From Paucimonas lemoignei (GTDB taxonomy: Bacteria > Pseudomonadota > Gammaproteobacteria > Pseudomonadales > Pseudomonadaceae), in NCBI GenBank assembly GCA_900475325.1, contig LS483371.1:1302001-1366000 (forward strand): a stretch of DNA of 64,000 nt. Reading direction: 5' to 3'. Within the stretch, counting starts at the first letter, position 1; every line of letters starts with the position of its first letter. Shown here piece by piece: positions 9,851 through 19,220 of this stretch. Both the position numbers and the translations under genes were made by a program. The notes beneath the pieces were generated by a model. That model made no database searches, had not been told where the DNA came from, and saw only the letters and a program-made list of their open reading frames with translations.

Positions 9851-11023
9851 TTAGACCAACTCCCGCAACGCCCCCACCAACACCTCTATATCCTGCGCCG
9901 AGGTATTGAACCCCGGCGTGATGCGGATACACGGTCCGCAGGCCGAGCCTGTGCGGGCCACGGTGAACAGGTTGTACTCGTTGAGCAAGCGCTCAACCAT
10001 CCGTCCCTGATCGACGTCCCCCTTAAAGCGCAGAGCGGTAATCCCGCAATACAGCCGCGGGTCGTCCGGGGTCAGGATTTCGATATGTTCAAGGTCGCGG
10101 GCTGGCTTGACCCACAGATCGCGCAGGTAGCTCAGGCGTGCCCCTTTGTTGGCTGAGCCAATGGCGAGGTGCTCTTCGAATACCTTGGGCAAGGTCATCC
10201 ACGCCGGGATGTTCGGCGTGCCATAAGGCACCAGCGACAGGATGTCATCGCTGGCATAGCGGGTGTCACCCATGTCCGGGTCGATGGCGCCGATTCGATC
10301 CCGAGCTACATAGATAAAGCCCAGGCTCAACGGCGCGCCCATCCACTTCTGCAGGTTGTAGCCCGCAAACGCGACGCCCAGTTCATCGAGTTTGAAATCC
10401 AGCTGCCCAAGCGCGTGGGCGCCGTCGAGGATCACATCAATGCCCCGCGCCTTGGCCAGTGCCGCAATGGCCTTGACCGGCATGACCAGGCCCGTGCGGT
10501 GGGTGACGTGAGTCAGTGCCATCAGCTTCAGACGTGGGTGTTGCTCGAATGCTTGCTGGTAGCTGCTCACCAGCCCGTCGTAGGTGGCGGGATGGGTGTG
10601 GGAGATTTCGATGACTTCGACGCCGCGACTCTTGGCCAGCCAGCGCATGGCGCTTTGCACGCTCAGGTAATCCAGATCGCTGACCAGTACCTGATCGCCA
10701 GGCTGCAGCTGGTTATAGTTGCGAATCAGCGACTGCAGAGATTCCGACGCGCAGCGGGTGATGGCGATTTCTTCAACGCAGACCTGCACCAGGTCAGCCA
10801 GCTGTGCGTGGATCATCCCGCTGTCGTGGGCGTCGAACTGGCGCCGGACGTAGACCGAGTTGCTGCGGTTCACGTAATCGATGTTGCGCCGGTAGTCCTC
10901 TACCACTTCACGGGTCATGCGCCCGAAGTAACCGTTTTCCAGATTGATCGCGCCCGGCTCCACATCGTAACGCGCGGCGACGCGTTGCCAGAACAGCTCA
11001 TCCTTTGCTTGTTGCTCGAGCAT
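9851..11023 (-). CDS. Aminotransferase class V family protein (isopenicillin N epimerase-like)
   Basis: A 390-residue fold-type I PLP enzyme. The PLP-binding aspartate is D200 in VILDGAHALGQ, and the Schiff-base lysine is K226 in GYNLQKWMGAP, a context typical of isopenicillin-N-epimerase-like and cysteine-desulfurase-like proteins. The C-terminal segment ending ACGPCIRITPGFNT contains the family's Arg-binding region. No signal peptide or partner gene points to a substrate, and flanking REP elements isolate it from its neighbours. Epimerase, lyase or aminotransferase activity cannot be told apart here. Confidence 0.78.
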   Translation of the reverse strand: MLEQQAKDELFWQRVAARYDVEPGAINLENGYFGRMTREVVEDYRRNIDYVNRSNSVYVRRQFDAHDSGMIHAQLADLVQVCVEEIAITRCASESLQSLIRNYNQLQPGDQVLVSDLDYLSVQSAMRWLAKSRGVEVIEISHTHPATYDGLVSSYQQAFEQHPRLKLMALTHVTHRTGLVMPVKAIAALAKARGIDVILDGAHALGQLDFKLDELGVAFAGYNLQKWMGAPLSLGFIYVARDRIGAIDPDMGDTRYASDDILSLVPYGTPNIPAWMTLPKVFEEHLAIGSANKGARLSYLRDLWVKPARDLEHIEILTPDDPRLYCGITALRFKGDVDQGRMVERLLNEYNLFTVARTGSACGPCIRITPGFNTSAQDIEVLVGALRELV

Positions 11024-11057
11024 TGCATCCTCACTTACTCAATTAAATGCGCATTCC

Positions 11058-11135
11058 CCGTAGGAGCTGCCGAAGGCTGCTAACAGCGGTTCTTCAGGGA
11101 AAAGTGCTTTCACAGTTTTCGGCAGCTCCTACAGG
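11058..11135. repeat. REP doublet, ctgccgaaggctgc family
   Basis: Inverted arms gtaggagctgccgaaggctg and (degenerate) ttttcggcagctcctac, lying between the aminotransferase-like gene and the DUF3820 gene. Its right arm ends two bases from the DUF3820 stop codon. Confidence 0.82.
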
Positions 11136-11136
11136 A

Positions 11137-11373
11137 TCAGCGATCGTTGAAGCTTTGCTTAGGTCGTTTGCGCAGCGGGTCCAGCAGTTCCGAGAGGCCG
11201 TTGTGGTCAATCTCCTGCATCAACGCCAGCAGGCTGCCCAGCTCACTTTTAGGAAAGCCTTCGCGGGCAAACCAGTTCAGGTACGGGCCCGGCAAATCAG
11301 CCAGCAGGCGCCCTTTATATTTACCGAAAGGCATTTCTCGCGTGACCAGCAGTAAAAGTTTTTCCGGATCCAT
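11137..11373 (-). CDS. DUF3820 family small protein
   Basis: A 78-residue soluble protein with the DUF3820 pattern: MPFGKYKGRLLADLPGPYL at about residues 14-32 and WFAREGFPKSELGSLL after it. The family is annotated as a putative quorum-sensing-regulated virulence factor in some Pseudomonas. I know of no biochemical function. The start has ggatc-rich sequence upstream. It is divergent from the DUF2383 gene across 220 bases of AT-richer sequence that must hold both promoters. Confidence 0.82.
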   Translation of the reverse strand: MDPEKLLLLVTREMPFGKYKGRLLADLPGPYLNWFAREGFPKSELGSLLALMQEIDHNGLSELLDPLRKRPKQSFNDR

Positions 11374-11593
11374 GAGTGCGCATCACTTTAAGTTCAGAAC
11401 AGACCCACCATACGTGCATTCTGCATGCAGGCCAAAGGACAGTTCATGCATAAATCACGATGCGGCTGTATCGTGTTAATCGTAACTTGCTGATATTTAA
11501 CGAAAAATATTGATGGTCAAAGCTGGCACGGCGTCTGCAATTACCTAGTCATCTACACACTTTCGTATCAACCTGCCAATAAGGAATTGGAAA

Positions 11594-12064
11594 ATGACTG
11601 ACATCAATAAAGAATCGATCTCCATCCTCAACGACCTGATCGAAACCAGCAAAGATGGCGAGAAAGGTTTTCAGACCAGCGCAGAAGATATCAAACGCCC
11701 TGACGTTAAAGCGTTCTTCATGAGCCGTTCTACCGAAATCGCTACTGCAGTCCGTGAGCTGCAAGCTGAAGTCCGTGCACTGGGCGGCGATCCAGAAACT
11801 TCTTCCAGCGTGTCGGGCACTCTGCACCGCGCCTGGGTTGACCTGAAGTCGACGCTGACCGGCAAAGACGACGTTGCGATCCTGAACGAAGTAGAGCGCG
11901 GCGAAGACGTAGCACTGAAGGCTTACAAAGAAGCTCGTCAGAAAGCGATCGAGAAAAACCTGCCTGCCAATGTTACTGCTTTGATCGACAAGCAGCTGCA
12001 GGGCGTACAAGCCAACCACGACAAAGTGAAAGCTTTGCGTGACGCGGCTCGTGCTGCAAGCTAA
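11594..12064 (+). CDS. PA2169-family four-helix-bundle protein (DUF2383)
   Basis: A 156-residue, charged, all-helical protein without signal peptide. Features such as LNDLIETSKDGEKGF near the N terminus and ALGGDPETSSSVSG near 65-78 match the DUF2383/PA2169 ferritin-like helical bundle family. Function is unknown. Family members are often stress- or stationary-phase-linked, which is background knowledge only. A clean ribosome-binding site (aaggaattgga) precedes the ATG and a strong terminator follows, so it is probably monocistronic. Confidence 0.85.
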   Translation: MTDINKESISILNDLIETSKDGEKGFQTSAEDIKRPDVKAFFMSRSTEIATAVRELQAEVRALGGDPETSSSVSGTLHRAWVDLKSTLTGKDDVAILNEVERGEDVALKAYKEARQKAIEKNLPANVTALIDKQLQGVQANHDKVKALRDAARAAS

Positions 12065-12094
12065 GCCTTGCGACTCGCTTAGGTAACACTGAAA

Positions 12095-12121
12095 AACGCC
12101 AGCCAGCCTGGCGTTTTTTTT
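12095..12121 (+). terminator. Rho-independent terminator after the DUF2383 gene
   Basis: Hairpin with arms AACGCCAG and CTGGCGTT around a five-base loop, followed by eight or more T. A-rich sequence on the other side may let it also serve the opposing diguanylate cyclase gene. Confidence 0.9.
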
Positions 12122-12164
12122 CGCCTGTAAGTTCGCCTGTAAGTCTGCCAAGTACGCAGGCAGG

Positions 12165-13667
12165 CTAGGATTCCACTCGATTGCGGCCATTGCTCTTGGC
12201 GTTGTACAGCGCCTCGTCCGCCGCTTTGAACAGGCTTTCCAGTGAGTCATCTATCTGCACGGTGCGCACGGCGATGCCAATGCTGACTGTCAGCGGTCTG
12301 GTGTCATCGGCAAACAATGGCAGGGCCTGCACAGCTGCCCTGATCTTCTCGGCGACTGCCCTGGCGCCTTCGAGGTCGGTTTCCGGCAGCACCGCGACAA
12401 ACTCTTCGCCGCCGTAACGGGCAACAAAGTCAGCAGGCCGACGGATGTTGAGCGCCAGCGCGCCGGCCACGATGCGCAAGGCCGCATCGCCGCCAGGGTG
12501 GCCGTGGCGATCGTTGAAGGCTTTGAAGTAGTCGACGTCGATCACCAATAATGACAGGGGCTTGCCCGCGCGCATGGCCCGGTTCCATTCGAGGTCGAGC
12601 ACTTCATCGAGCTTGCGCCGGTTGGCCAGCCCGGTGAGGACATCAGTGGACGCGCGCTGCTTGAGCTCGTTTTCCGCTTGCTGGCGCAAAAACAGCTCGC
12701 GGCGCAGCAGGAAGGTCAGCCAGACGATGCCCAGGCATAGCAACCCGGTCGCACAACCCACCAGCCAGGCGCTGCGTCGCCAGACGGCGTAAACCTCATC
12801 CTCGGACTGCCCGACGACCACGATCAAGGGCAGCGAGCCCACATGGGAATACGTGTACAGGCGCCGTTTGCCATCGATTGTAGAAACGGCACTGAAACTG
12901 CCGTTGCCTGTGTCGATGACGCGGCGGAAGTTGGGGCTATTGCCGAAATCCTTGCCGATCAGGTCCTGCCCGTCGGGCTCGGGCTGACGGGCCAACAGCA
13001 CGCCGTTGGCGTTGAGCAGGGTGACATTGCTGTCCTTGCCAATATCCAGGGTGCGAAACAACTGCTTGAAATACACCAGGCGCATGGCCGCGCTGGCGAT
13101 GCCGACGAAGGACCCGTCTTCTGAATAGATCCTGCGGCTGAAGCTGATGCACCAATCCTTGAAACCCCAGTGCGAGATAAAGGGCCCGCCGACTTTCAGG
13201 TCCAGGGACGGGTCTTGCTTGTGGTCCTGGAAATGCTCGCGCTCTGCCAGGTTGAAGCGCCTGGGTATGACTGACGTCGAGTCGGCAAGGATGTCGCCGT
13301 GTTTGTCCAGCAGCAACAGATCACCTTTGTAGGGCGCGGCGGTGGAGCGGTCGAATAACACCATGTGGCGTAATTCGGGGGTAATTTTGTGCAGGTCGGG
13401 ACGTTTCCATGCGCCGATCATGCCCATCAGCGATGTGTCGTACAGCTCGGCATTGCGCAGCACATCGGCATCAATCAGGTGCACGATGTTGGCGGCCGCA
13501 CGGGACGCTGCATCCTTGGCGTCCTGGCGCTCCCGGATCAGAAGAAACACGACGATCAGAATGATGACCAGCATGGCGGCGGTGCTGCCGCATACCAGAA
13601 TAACTTGCGGTCGAGTCCAGCTTTTTAGAACAGTTTGCCTGGGTGAATGAACAATCATTTCGCTCAA
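12165..13667 (-). CDS. Membrane diguanylate cyclase with periplasmic Cache sensor
   Basis: A 500-residue protein predicted to make cyclic di-GMP. Transmembrane helix 1 spans about residues 21-44, a double-Cache-like periplasmic domain about 50-295, and helix 2 about 299-322. A GGDEF domain follows (about 338-500) with an intact active site GGEEF at 419-423. The RxxD inhibitory site (R410-P-A-D413) lies exactly five residues before it, so product inhibition is expected. The periplasmic ligand is unknown. Monocistronic, convergent with the DUF2383 gene. Confidence 0.92.
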   Translation of the reverse strand: MSEMIVHSPRQTVLKSWTRPQVILVCGSTAAMLVIILIVVFLLIRERQDAKDAASRAAANIVHLIDADVLRNAELYDTSLMGMIGAWKRPDLHKITPELRHMVLFDRSTAAPYKGDLLLLDKHGDILADSTSVIPRRFNLAEREHFQDHKQDPSLDLKVGGPFISHWGFKDWCISFSRRIYSEDGSFVGIASAAMRLVYFKQLFRTLDIGKDSNVTLLNANGVLLARQPEPDGQDLIGKDFGNSPNFRRVIDTGNGSFSAVSTIDGKRRLYTYSHVGSLPLIVVVGQSEDEVYAVWRRSAWLVGCATGLLCLGIVWLTFLLRRELFLRQQAENELKQRASTDVLTGLANRRKLDEVLDLEWNRAMRAGKPLSLLVIDVDYFKAFNDRHGHPGGDAALRIVAGALALNIRRPADFVARYGGEEFVAVLPETDLEGARAVAEKIRAAVQALPLFADDTRPLTVSIGIAVRTVQIDDSLESLFKAADEALYNAKSNGRNRVES

Positions 13668-13865
13668 TGGACTCAGAAAATAATGGGCTGGGCAGAGGAT
13701 AGTGGTTTTATGATTGCTTTATATGATCGTCAGTGTTGCTTTGGATAGCTGTTAGCCATTCATGAGCTGATCCCGGGTGTGCTGAAAAAGATTCGCGGAC
13801 ATCCGCAAAACCCGTGATAGCCAATCCATCGAGAAGAAGTCATTCCATTCGAAGCGTTGTTATCG

Positions 13866-13902
13866 GCCATGATCCCGCTTTCGCGAGTGAATTCGCTCCC
13901 GG
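13866..13902. repeat. Single REP arm in the gap between two minus-strand genes
   Basis: An unpaired arm reading gcgagtgaattcgctccc lies in the 258-base gap between the diguanylate cyclase start and the histidine kinase stop. I see no opposite arm, so this looks like a decayed REPIN. Nothing else is recognised in the gap apart from AT-rich sequence just upstream of the cyclase. Confidence 0.6.
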
Positions 13903-13925
13903 ATGTGGTGCGTCTGCACAGCGAT

Positions 13926-15290
13926 TCACCGCGGCAAATTGATCCCGAACGTGTTCATACCCTGCTGGCTGCGTACAAAAACCGTGCCGCCGTGCATCAA
14001 TGCGATGGCTTTGACGATGGCCAGCCCCAGGCCGTGGTTGGCACCGCTGTTGGCGCGGGAAGCGTCCACCCGGTAGAAACGTTCGAACAGACGCGGCAGG
14101 TGCTCATCGGCAATCGATGCGCCAGGGTTGGCAACGCTGATGCTGACCTGCTCTGCGCTATGGGTGATGTCCACCTGTATGGTCTGTCCGGCGTCGGTAT
14201 GCTGCACGGCGTTGTGCAGCAGGTTGATCAGCGCGCGGCGCAGGTGGGGTTTATCGATGGGCGCGCTGGCATCGCCGTTGACCAGCACCTTGACCTGCGC
14301 ATCTTCGAGAATGAAATCCAGATAATCCAGGGTCGTTGCCACTTCCTGGGCCAGGGACGTGCAGGTCAGCTCGGTGGCCTTGCTGCCCTGGTCGGCACTG
14401 GCCAGAAACAGCATGTCGTTGATGATCGAGCGCAACCGCTCCAGCTCTTCCAGGTTCGATTGCAACACCTCGAAGTAATGCTCGGCGGAGCGCCCCCGAG
14501 TCAACGCGACCTGGGTCTGGCCGATCAAGTTGGTCAGTGGCGAACGCAACTCATGGGCCACATCCGCATTGAAGGATTCCAGTCGCGAATAAGCCTGCTC
14601 GACCCGTTCGAGCGTGGCGTTGAACGAGGTGACGAACTGGTCCAATTCGGGCGGCAGCGGCGTCAGTTGCAGACGCCCGGAAAGCCTGGGCGGGGTCAGC
14701 TTGCGGGCCTCTAGAGAGAGGCTGGCGAGCGGGCGCAAACCAATGCGCGCCACCCAGTAGCCGAGCACCGAAGCCAGCACAATGCCCACCGCCGCGAGGC
14801 TGATCAGCGCGATCATCAGCGAGTGCTGGGTATGCCAGAACGTCTCGGTATCGATGGCGATCAGAAAGCGCAACGGCGGGCGTTGCTCCTTGGCCTCGAA
14901 CTGGCTCACCAGGACTTTGAACGGGTATTCATGGCCTTCCAGTTGCAGGGTGCGCATGCCCAGCGGGCCATTGGCGAAACGGCGGATCTCGTCTGTCGGC
15001 TCGCCAAATTCATAGGTCGGGTTGCCGCTGACCACCCAGAAGCGCAAGCGCTTGTCTTCTTCGCTGAGCAGCTTGAGTTTGGTTTTTATCCGGCCCCAGT
15101 GTTCAACGTCGCTGTGGCGATTGACCGCCGACTCCAGGACGCTATAGCGGGCATCGGCCTCAGCTTCGGGCAGCAGCGCCATGCTCTTGTCGACCTGCAG
15201 GTACAGCGCCCCTCCGATCAAAGTGAAGACCAGCAACGCCACCAGCGCGAACAGCCCGCTCAGGCGCAGGGCGATGGAGTCACTTTTCAC
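13926..15290 (-). CDS. Sensor histidine kinase, CusS/heavy-metal-sensor type
   Basis: A 454-residue inner-membrane kinase. Helix 1 is at about residues 12-34, a periplasmic sensor at 35-157, and helix 2 at 158-181. A HAMP segment and the H-box NADVAHELRSPL follow, with phosphorylatable H246. ATPase boxes come next (NLLHNAVQHT, GLGLAIVKAI). It overlaps the response regulator start-to-stop by 4 bases. The domain organisation is that of the heavy-metal sensor kinase family, but the neighbouring pump is a drug/metabolite type RND, so the signal could be an organic compound rather than a metal. Confidence 0.88.
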   Translation of the reverse strand: MKSDSIALRLSGLFALVALLVFTLIGGALYLQVDKSMALLPEAEADARYSVLESAVNRHSDVEHWGRIKTKLKLLSEEDKRLRFWVVSGNPTYEFGEPTDEIRRFANGPLGMRTLQLEGHEYPFKVLVSQFEAKEQRPPLRFLIAIDTETFWHTQHSLMIALISLAAVGIVLASVLGYWVARIGLRPLASLSLEARKLTPPRLSGRLQLTPLPPELDQFVTSFNATLERVEQAYSRLESFNADVAHELRSPLTNLIGQTQVALTRGRSAEHYFEVLQSNLEELERLRSIINDMLFLASADQGSKATELTCTSLAQEVATTLDYLDFILEDAQVKVLVNGDASAPIDKPHLRRALINLLHNAVQHTDAGQTIQVDITHSAEQVSISVANPGASIADEHLPRLFERFYRVDASRANSGANHGLGLAIVKAIALMHGGTVFVRSQQGMNTFGINLPR

Positions 15291-15970
15291 TGCGGCGCTC
15301 CGGCACGGCTTTCGAGCACGTAGCCCATGCCGCGTATGGTGTGCAGCAGCTTCTGTTCGAACGGGCCATCAAGCTTGGCCCGCAGGCGCTTGATCGCGAC
15401 TTCGACGACGTTGGCGTCGCTGTCGAAATTGATGTCCCACACCATCTCCGCGATGGCGGTTTTGGAAAGGATTTCACCCTGACGGCGCGCCAGTACGCTG
15501 AGCAGCGAAAACTCTTTGGCGGTGAGGTCCAGACGCACACCGCCGCGGGTGGCTTTGCGGCTGATCAGGTCAATCCACAGATCGGCAATGCTGACCTGCA
15601 TGGGTTCGTGACCACTGCTGCGGCGAGTCAAGGCTTGCAGGCGCGCCACCAGTTCAAGAAAGGAAAACGGCTTGCCCAGGTAGTCATCAGCCCCTTCGCG
15701 TAGACCGCGAATCCGGTCGTCGACTTGCTCGCGGGCGGTGAGCATGATCACTGGCGTCTGTTTGCGCGCGCGCAAGGTGCGCAGTACGCCAAAGCCGTCC
15801 AGCCCGGGCAGCATCACATCCAGGATGATCACCGCGTAGTCTGCTTCCAGCGCCAGGTGCAGGCCCTCTATCCCGTCACGGGCAACGTCGACGGTATAAC
15901 CCTGCTCGGTCAGGCCGCGATGCAGGTAGTCAGCGGTTTTTTCTTCGTCTTCGATAATCAGGACGCGCAT
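15287..15970 (-). CDS. OmpR-family response regulator (CusR-like)
   Basis: A 227-residue regulator with receiver domain (acidic pocket IIEDEE at residues 5-10, phospho-acceptor D51 in ILDVMLPG, conserved lysine near 101). A winged-helix DNA-binding domain runs from about 130 to 225. The ATG at 15970 was chosen because it begins the canonical MRVLIIEDEE; an upstream in-frame start at 16057 would translate the REPIN. It is coupled to the kinase gene by a 4-base overlap. The pump genes upstream on the same strand are a plausible target. Confidence 0.9.
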   Translation of the reverse strand: MRVLIIEDEEKTADYLHRGLTEQGYTVDVARDGIEGLHLALEADYAVIILDVMLPGLDGFGVLRTLRARKQTPVIMLTAREQVDDRIRGLREGADDYLGKPFSFLELVARLQALTRRSSGHEPMQVSIADLWIDLISRKATRGGVRLDLTAKEFSLLSVLARRQGEILSKTAIAEMVWDINFDSDANVVEVAIKRLRAKLDGPFEQKLLHTIRGMGYVLESRAGAPQ

Positions 15971-16018
15971 GGGTGAATCTCGATAGGCACAACATAATTC
16001 TTGAGTTGGAATGCAGTC

Positions 16019-16112
16019 TTGTGGGACCGGCTTTAGCCGGGAAAGCGGTATTTCCAACGATGAAGATTTGGCGGATCTACCGGCCTCTTCCCGGCTAAAG
16101 CCGGTCCCACAA
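16019..16112. repeat. REPIN, gaccggctttagccggga family
   Basis: Inverted arms tgtgggaccggctttagccg and its complement flank a 50-base core. It lies between the RND pump stop and the response regulator, exactly where the promoter of the two-component pair or a read-through barrier would be. A sibling is at 27641-27732. Confidence 0.88.
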
Positions 16113-16118
16113 GGTTCC

Positions 16119-19100
16119 TCATAGGCTTTGGGGTATCAGCAGAGCCTGCTCTTGCTTTGGCTTATGAAACAACCGCTCCAGCTGCAAGTAGATAACCGGG
16201 GTAGTGAACAACGTCAGCATCTGGCTGACCAGCAAACCACCGACCACGGCAATGCCCAGCGGTTGGCGCAATTCGGCGCCGACCCCGTAACCGAGCATCA
16301 GCGGCAGGGCGCCAAGCAGGGCTGCCAGGGTGGTCATGATGATCGGCCGAAAGCGTGTCAGGCAGGCGGCATGGATGGCATCCAGCGGGCTCATGCCGCG
16401 TTCGCGCTGGGCTTCCAGAGCGAAGTCCACCAGCAGAATGCCGTTCTTCTTGACGATCCCGATCAACAGCACCACACCGATCAACGCCATGATCGAGAAG
16501 TCCTGGCCCATCAGCCACAGCAGCAGAAGGGCGCCGATACCCGCCGAGGGCAAGGTCGAAATGATCGTCAGCGGGTGAACGAAGCTCTCATACAGCACGC
16601 CGAGGATGATATACACCGCCACCAATGCGGCGAGGATCAACCACGGCTGGTTGGCCAGCGAGCTCTGGAATGCCTGAGCTGCGCCCTGGAAGTTGCCGAT
16701 GATCGAGGCCGGCATGCCGATTTCGTTCTTGGCCTGATCGAGCATGCGCACCGCATCCCCCAGCGCCACACCCGGTGACAGGTTGAACGACAGGTTCGCC
16801 GCCGGGAACATGCCGTCATGGGCGATGGACAACGGCCCCATGGTGGGCGCGCCGACTTTGGCCAGCGCGGACAGTGGCACCATTTCGTTGGTCAACGGCG
16901 AGCGCAGGTAAAAGTAGGCCAGGCTTTCGGCTTTACCGCGTTGCTTGGCGTCCAGTTCCAGAATCACTTTGTACTGGTTGATTTCGGTCTGAAATTCGCT
17001 GATCTGCCTTTGGCCGAAGGCGTCATACAGCGCCTGATCGACGTCATTGGTGGTCAGCCCGAAACGTGCGGCTGCGCTGCGGTCGATCTCGATATGAGTG
17101 ACGCTGCCGCCCAGTTGCAAGTCGTTGGACAGGTCACGAAACGCCGGATTGCCGCGCAGTTTCTCGGTCAGGCGCTGGGTCCAGGTATTGAGCAGCGGTC
17201 CGTCGTTGCTCTTGAGGACGTATTGATACTGGCTGCGACTCGGGCCGGGACTCAGGTTAATGTCCTGCCCGGCCCGCAAGTACAGAACGATGCCGGGGAT
17301 CTTCGCCAGTTTGGGGCGGATGCGGTCAATGAATTCACTGACCGACACATCGCGCTCGCCTCTGGGCTTGAGGGAGATCCAGAACCGGCCGTTGGCGATG
17401 GTCTGGTTGCTGCCGCTGACACCCACTGAATGGGAGAACGCTTGCACCGCGGGGTCCTCGCCGACGATCTTGGCCAGTTGCAGGTGCTTTTCCACCATGT
17501 CGGGATAGGAAATATCCGCCGCTGCCTCGCTGGTCCCGAGGGCGAAGGCGGTGTCCTGGACCGGAAAGAAACCTTTGGGGATCAGCACATAGCCCACGCC
17601 CGCCAGCACCAGCGTCAGGCCGAAGATGCCGAGCATGATCCGCTGATGAGCCAGCGCCTTGTTGAGGCCGCGCTCATAGAGGTTCAGGAGACGTTCGCTG
17701 AAGCCGGGTTTGGCGTGTGGGTCGTGTTTAGGTGCGCGCATGAACAGCGCAGCCAGCGTGGGCGCCAGGGTCAGGGACACCACCACCGAAATCAGAATGG
17801 TCGCCGTAGCCGTCAGGGCAAACTCTTTGAACAGCCGCCCGACCACACCGCCCATGAACAACAGCGGAATAAACGCCGCCACCAGCGAGAAGCTGATCGA
17901 CACCACCGTAAAGCCGATTTCCCCGGAGCCCTTGATCGCCGCTTCGCGCATGCCTTCACCGGCTTCCAGATGGCGGTGGATGTTTTCCACCACCACAATG
18001 GCGTCATCCACCACAAAGCCGACGGCCACCACGATGGCTACCAGGGTCAGGTTGTTGAGGCTGAATCCGAACACATACATCATCGCGAAACTGGCAACCA
18101 GCGAGACCCCCAGTACCGCGCTGACAATCAGCGTGGCCGAGAGCTGGCGCAGAAACAGCGCCATCACCGCGACCACCAACAGAATCGCGATCACCAACGT
18201 CATTTCCACCTCGTGCAGCGAAGCGCGAATGGTCCGGGTGCGATCGTTGAGCACTGACACTTCCACCGACGCCGGAAGCATCTCCAGCAGACGCGGCAAC
18301 TGGCTTTGAATGCGGTCTACGGTTTCGACGATGTTCGCGCCGGGCTGGCGGAAAATCGTCACGTTGACGCCCTGCTGATCACCGGACCAGGCCCGCACGT
18401 AGGCGTTCTCCGAACCGTTGATGACCCGCGCCACATCCTTGAGGTGCACCGGCGCGCCGTCCTTGTAGGAGACGATCAGTTGCGCGTAGTCCTGAGGGCG
18501 AAAAAGCTGATCGTTGGAGGCGAGGGTGGAAACGCTGTCTTTGCCGTACAACGCGCCTTTGGCAAGGTTGAGGCTGGTCTGCTGCACGGCGACGCGAATG
18601 TCGGCCAGGGTCAGGCCAAGGGCGGCGAGTTTCTCCGGCGCAGCCTGGACGCGAATCGCGGGACGCTGCTGACCGGTGATAAAGACCTGACCTACCCCGT
18701 CGATCTGACTCAACTGACGCGCCAGCAGGGATTCGGTGACATCACTGAGTTCAGTGGCGGGCATCAGGTTGGAGCTGACGCTGAGGATCAGCACCGGGCT
18801 GTCCGCCGGGTTGACCTTGCGCCAGGTCGGCAGGTTCGGCATGTCGGCAGGCAGGCGGCCGGCTGCGGTGTTGATCGCGGCCTGAACTTCCTGAGCGGCG
18901 GTATCAATACTTTTATTGAGCGTGAACTGCAGGGTCAGGTTGGTTGAGCCCAGGGCGCTGCTGGACGTCATTTGCGTCATGCCGGGGATGGCGCTGAATT
19001 GCACTTCCAAAGGCGTGGCTACCGATGACGCCATGGTCTCCGGGCTGGCGCCTGGCAGTTGTGCGGTCACCTGAATCGTCGGGAATTCGGCTTCGGGCAG

Positions 19101-19220
19101 GGGCGCGACGGGCAAGCGCGGGAAGGCAATAGCGCCCAGCAGGACCATGGCGAATGTCAGCAGTAACGTGGCGACCGGATGATCAACGCACCAGGCCGAA
19201 ACCGACCCACGGCCTTTCAT
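16119..19220 (-). CDS. RND efflux transporter permease (MdtC/MuxC-like)
   Basis: A 1033-residue inner-membrane pump of the HAE1 (AcrB/MdtBC) family, the normal length. It has twelve predicted helices, two large periplasmic loops, and proton-relay aspartates in helix 4 (VGFVVDDAIVVVENIHRH). The N-terminal segment matches MdtB/MdtC-type sequences better than MexB. It is preceded with a 4-base overlap by its adaptor gene. No outer-membrane channel gene is adjacent, so a shared TolC/OprM-type partner is inferred. Substrate unknown. Confidence 0.88.
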   Translation of the reverse strand: MKGRGSVSAWCVDHPVATLLLTFAMVLLGAIAFPRLPVAPLPEAEFPTIQVTAQLPGASPETMASSVATPLEVQFSAIPGMTQMTSSSALGSTNLTLQFTLNKSIDTAAQEVQAAINTAAGRLPADMPNLPTWRKVNPADSPVLILSVSSNLMPATELSDVTESLLARQLSQIDGVGQVFITGQQRPAIRVQAAPEKLAALGLTLADIRVAVQQTSLNLAKGALYGKDSVSTLASNDQLFRPQDYAQLIVSYKDGAPVHLKDVARVINGSENAYVRAWSGDQQGVNVTIFRQPGANIVETVDRIQSQLPRLLEMLPASVEVSVLNDRTRTIRASLHEVEMTLVIAILLVVAVMALFLRQLSATLIVSAVLGVSLVASFAMMYVFGFSLNNLTLVAIVVAVGFVVDDAIVVVENIHRHLEAGEGMREAAIKGSGEIGFTVVSISFSLVAAFIPLLFMGGVVGRLFKEFALTATATILISVVVSLTLAPTLAALFMRAPKHDPHAKPGFSERLLNLYERGLNKALAHQRIMLGIFGLTLVLAGVGYVLIPKGFFPVQDTAFALGTSEAAADISYPDMVEKHLQLAKIVGEDPAVQAFSHSVGVSGSNQTIANGRFWISLKPRGERDVSVSEFIDRIRPKLAKIPGIVLYLRAGQDINLSPGPSRSQYQYVLKSNDGPLLNTWTQRLTEKLRGNPAFRDLSNDLQLGGSVTHIEIDRSAAARFGLTTNDVDQALYDAFGQRQISEFQTEINQYKVILELDAKQRGKAESLAYFYLRSPLTNEMVPLSALAKVGAPTMGPLSIAHDGMFPAANLSFNLSPGVALGDAVRMLDQAKNEIGMPASIIGNFQGAAQAFQSSLANQPWLILAALVAVYIILGVLYESFVHPLTIISTLPSAGIGALLLLWLMGQDFSIMALIGVVLLIGIVKKNGILLVDFALEAQRERGMSPLDAIHAACLTRFRPIIMTTLAALLGALPLMLGYGVGAELRQPLGIAVVGGLLVSQMLTLFTTPVIYLQLERLFHKPKQEQALLIPQSL

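Noticed and set aside
10169..11083. Plus-strand open frame of 304 codons
   Set aside because: Antisense to the PLP-enzyme gene and ends in a REP element.
17430..18257. Plus-strand open frame of 275 codons
   Set aside because: Antisense to the RND pump gene; His/Arg/Gln-rich shadow translation without start signals.
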